From Gemmatimonadota bacterium (lineage in GTDB: Bacteria > Gemmatimonadota > Gemmatimonadetes > Longimicrobiales > Longimicrobiaceae), in the NCBI GenBank assembly GCA_019240375.1, contig JAFAYN010000606.1, positions 1 to 5,678 on the forward strand: a stretch of 5,678 nt of DNA. Direction: 5' to 3'. The translations under genes were made by a program, and so were the position numbers. Below the pieces are notes generated by a model, which worked only from the letters and a program-made list of their open reading frames with translations, did no database searches and had not been told where the DNA came from. Positions 5,170-5,678 of the stretch are shown here, one piece after another. How positions within the stretch are numbered: the stretch's first letter is position 1; the number at the start of each line of letters is the position of its first letter.

Positions 5170-5678
5170 GTGATCAGACGTGCAACGACCCGGTAGGTAC
5201 CATCGGGCTGAGTCCGGAGAAAGTACCTGTAACCTACGGCATCAGGGGACCGACACCGGTCTGAGCCGGCCGCCGCTGGACATGGCGCATAGACCATGGC
5301 TTCCACCCATACGTCCACCGGCACCGCCAAACTGTCCGATCCCCTGGTTGTGGCAGCGTCGGTTCCTACCGTGCGCGGCTCCATCACCGGCTCGATTTTC
5401 GTCCCCTTACGCAACTCCCGAATGGGCGAGAGTGCCACGAAGAGATGTTTGGGGTGCGAAGGACACCCGAGATAGCCAACTCTCGTCCGGCAGGTGGCCT
5501 GGATCAGACCCCTGGATCGCAGCTTCCGGATCAGTTCGGCGGAATGACGCTGACGGAACGCGGTGGAATCGCCGCAATGAGGGGCACATTCCACGTCGGA
5601 CATCGTTTCGCTGAACACAACGGGCAATCCGGGCCGAGCTGGATATGCCGTTCGGGCGTGTTCAAGGATCGGCGCGTA
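5157..5678 (-). CDS. Cysteine-paired protein of unknown function (N-terminus cut by window edge)
   Basis: The frame is open from the right edge to the TGA at 5159-5157, giving 173 visible residues. A TTG at 5627 and an ATG at 5603 could start shorter products (156 or 148 residues). However, the residues before them (YAPILEHARTAYPARPGLPV) read like continuing protein, so I treat it as partial. Six cysteines fall in three pairs, C31-x3-C35, C63-x8-C72 and C133-x8-C142, which suggests disulfides in an exported protein or, less likely, metal binding; any signal peptide would lie outside the window. A basic helix (40-56) precedes an LFVALSPI strand (79-86). The C-terminal third (VDVWVEAMVYAPC ... 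YRYFLRTQPDGTYRVVARL) reads as consecutive beta strands, somewhat like an NTF2/SnoaL-type edge, though this is weak. Codon use has visibly more A/T at third positions than the ATPase gene. Its last 13 bp overlap the lipoprotein gene, so the two probably work together. Confidence 0.68.
   Translation of the reverse strand, partial: YAPILEHARTAYPARPGLPVVFSETMSDVECAPHCGDSTAFRQRHSAELIRKLRSRGLIQATCRTRVGYLGCPSHPKHLFVALSPIRELRKGTKIEPVMEPRTVGTDAATTRGSDSLAVPVDVWVEAMVYAPCPAAAGSDRCRSPDAVGYRYFLRTQPDGTYRVVARLITWQT

Noticed and set aside
4639..5614. Plus-strand open frames (4639-5196 and 5180-5614) opposite the two right-hand genes
   Set aside because: They lack a signal peptide or domain, whereas the minus-strand frames show a lipobox signal, paired cysteines and a gene overlap. 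Support is moderate, since no homology was available to decide.

Overview
The window is very GC-rich DNA. Third codon positions are almost all G or C across the first 4.5 kb, and long antisense open frames appear by chance. Two genes encode lipoproteins with type II signal peptides, a third encodes an ATPase of a kind I associate with environmental Gram-negative phyla, and no start codon used here has a recognisable Shine-Dalgarno sequence. Together these suggest a soil-type, high-GC didermic bacterium; Gemmatimonadota (Longimicrobium-like) is my best guess, by inference only. I see no tRNA, rRNA, CRISPR array, insertion sequence or phage gene.

Layout. (1) Positions 1-1725, minus strand: a clan GH-A glycoside hydrolase lipoprotein, cut by the left window edge before its C-terminus. 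(2) Positions 1726-2008: a divergent intergenic region with a strong nested inverted repeat, a pair of 11-bp direct repeats spaced 21 bp apart, a second inverted repeat, and a plausible sigma-70-type promoter facing right. (3) Positions 2009-2920, plus: a Nudix hydrolase of the NUDT19 (acyl-CoA diphosphatase-like) type with a split Nudix box. (4) Positions 2998-4464, plus: a MoxR/magnesium-chelatase-like AAA+ ATPase with variant Walker motifs, probably in the same transcript as the Nudix gene. (5) Positions 4468-5169, minus: a small lipoprotein of unknown function whose stop lies only 3 bp from the ATPase stop. (6) Positions 5157-5678, minus: a cysteine-paired protein of unknown function, open through the right edge, whose end overlaps the start of the lipoprotein gene by 13 bp.

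How they fit. The Nudix and ATPase genes are co-directional and 77 bp apart, but share no obvious pathway. The hydrolase is transcribed away from them and has its own regulatory space. The two right-hand minus-strand genes form an overlapping pair, probably co-translated, with looser codon use than the rest. They look like lineage-specific cell-envelope genes. I recognise no established multi-gene system here; the best leads are the partnerless ATPase, the structured divergent promoter region and the unknown envelope pair.
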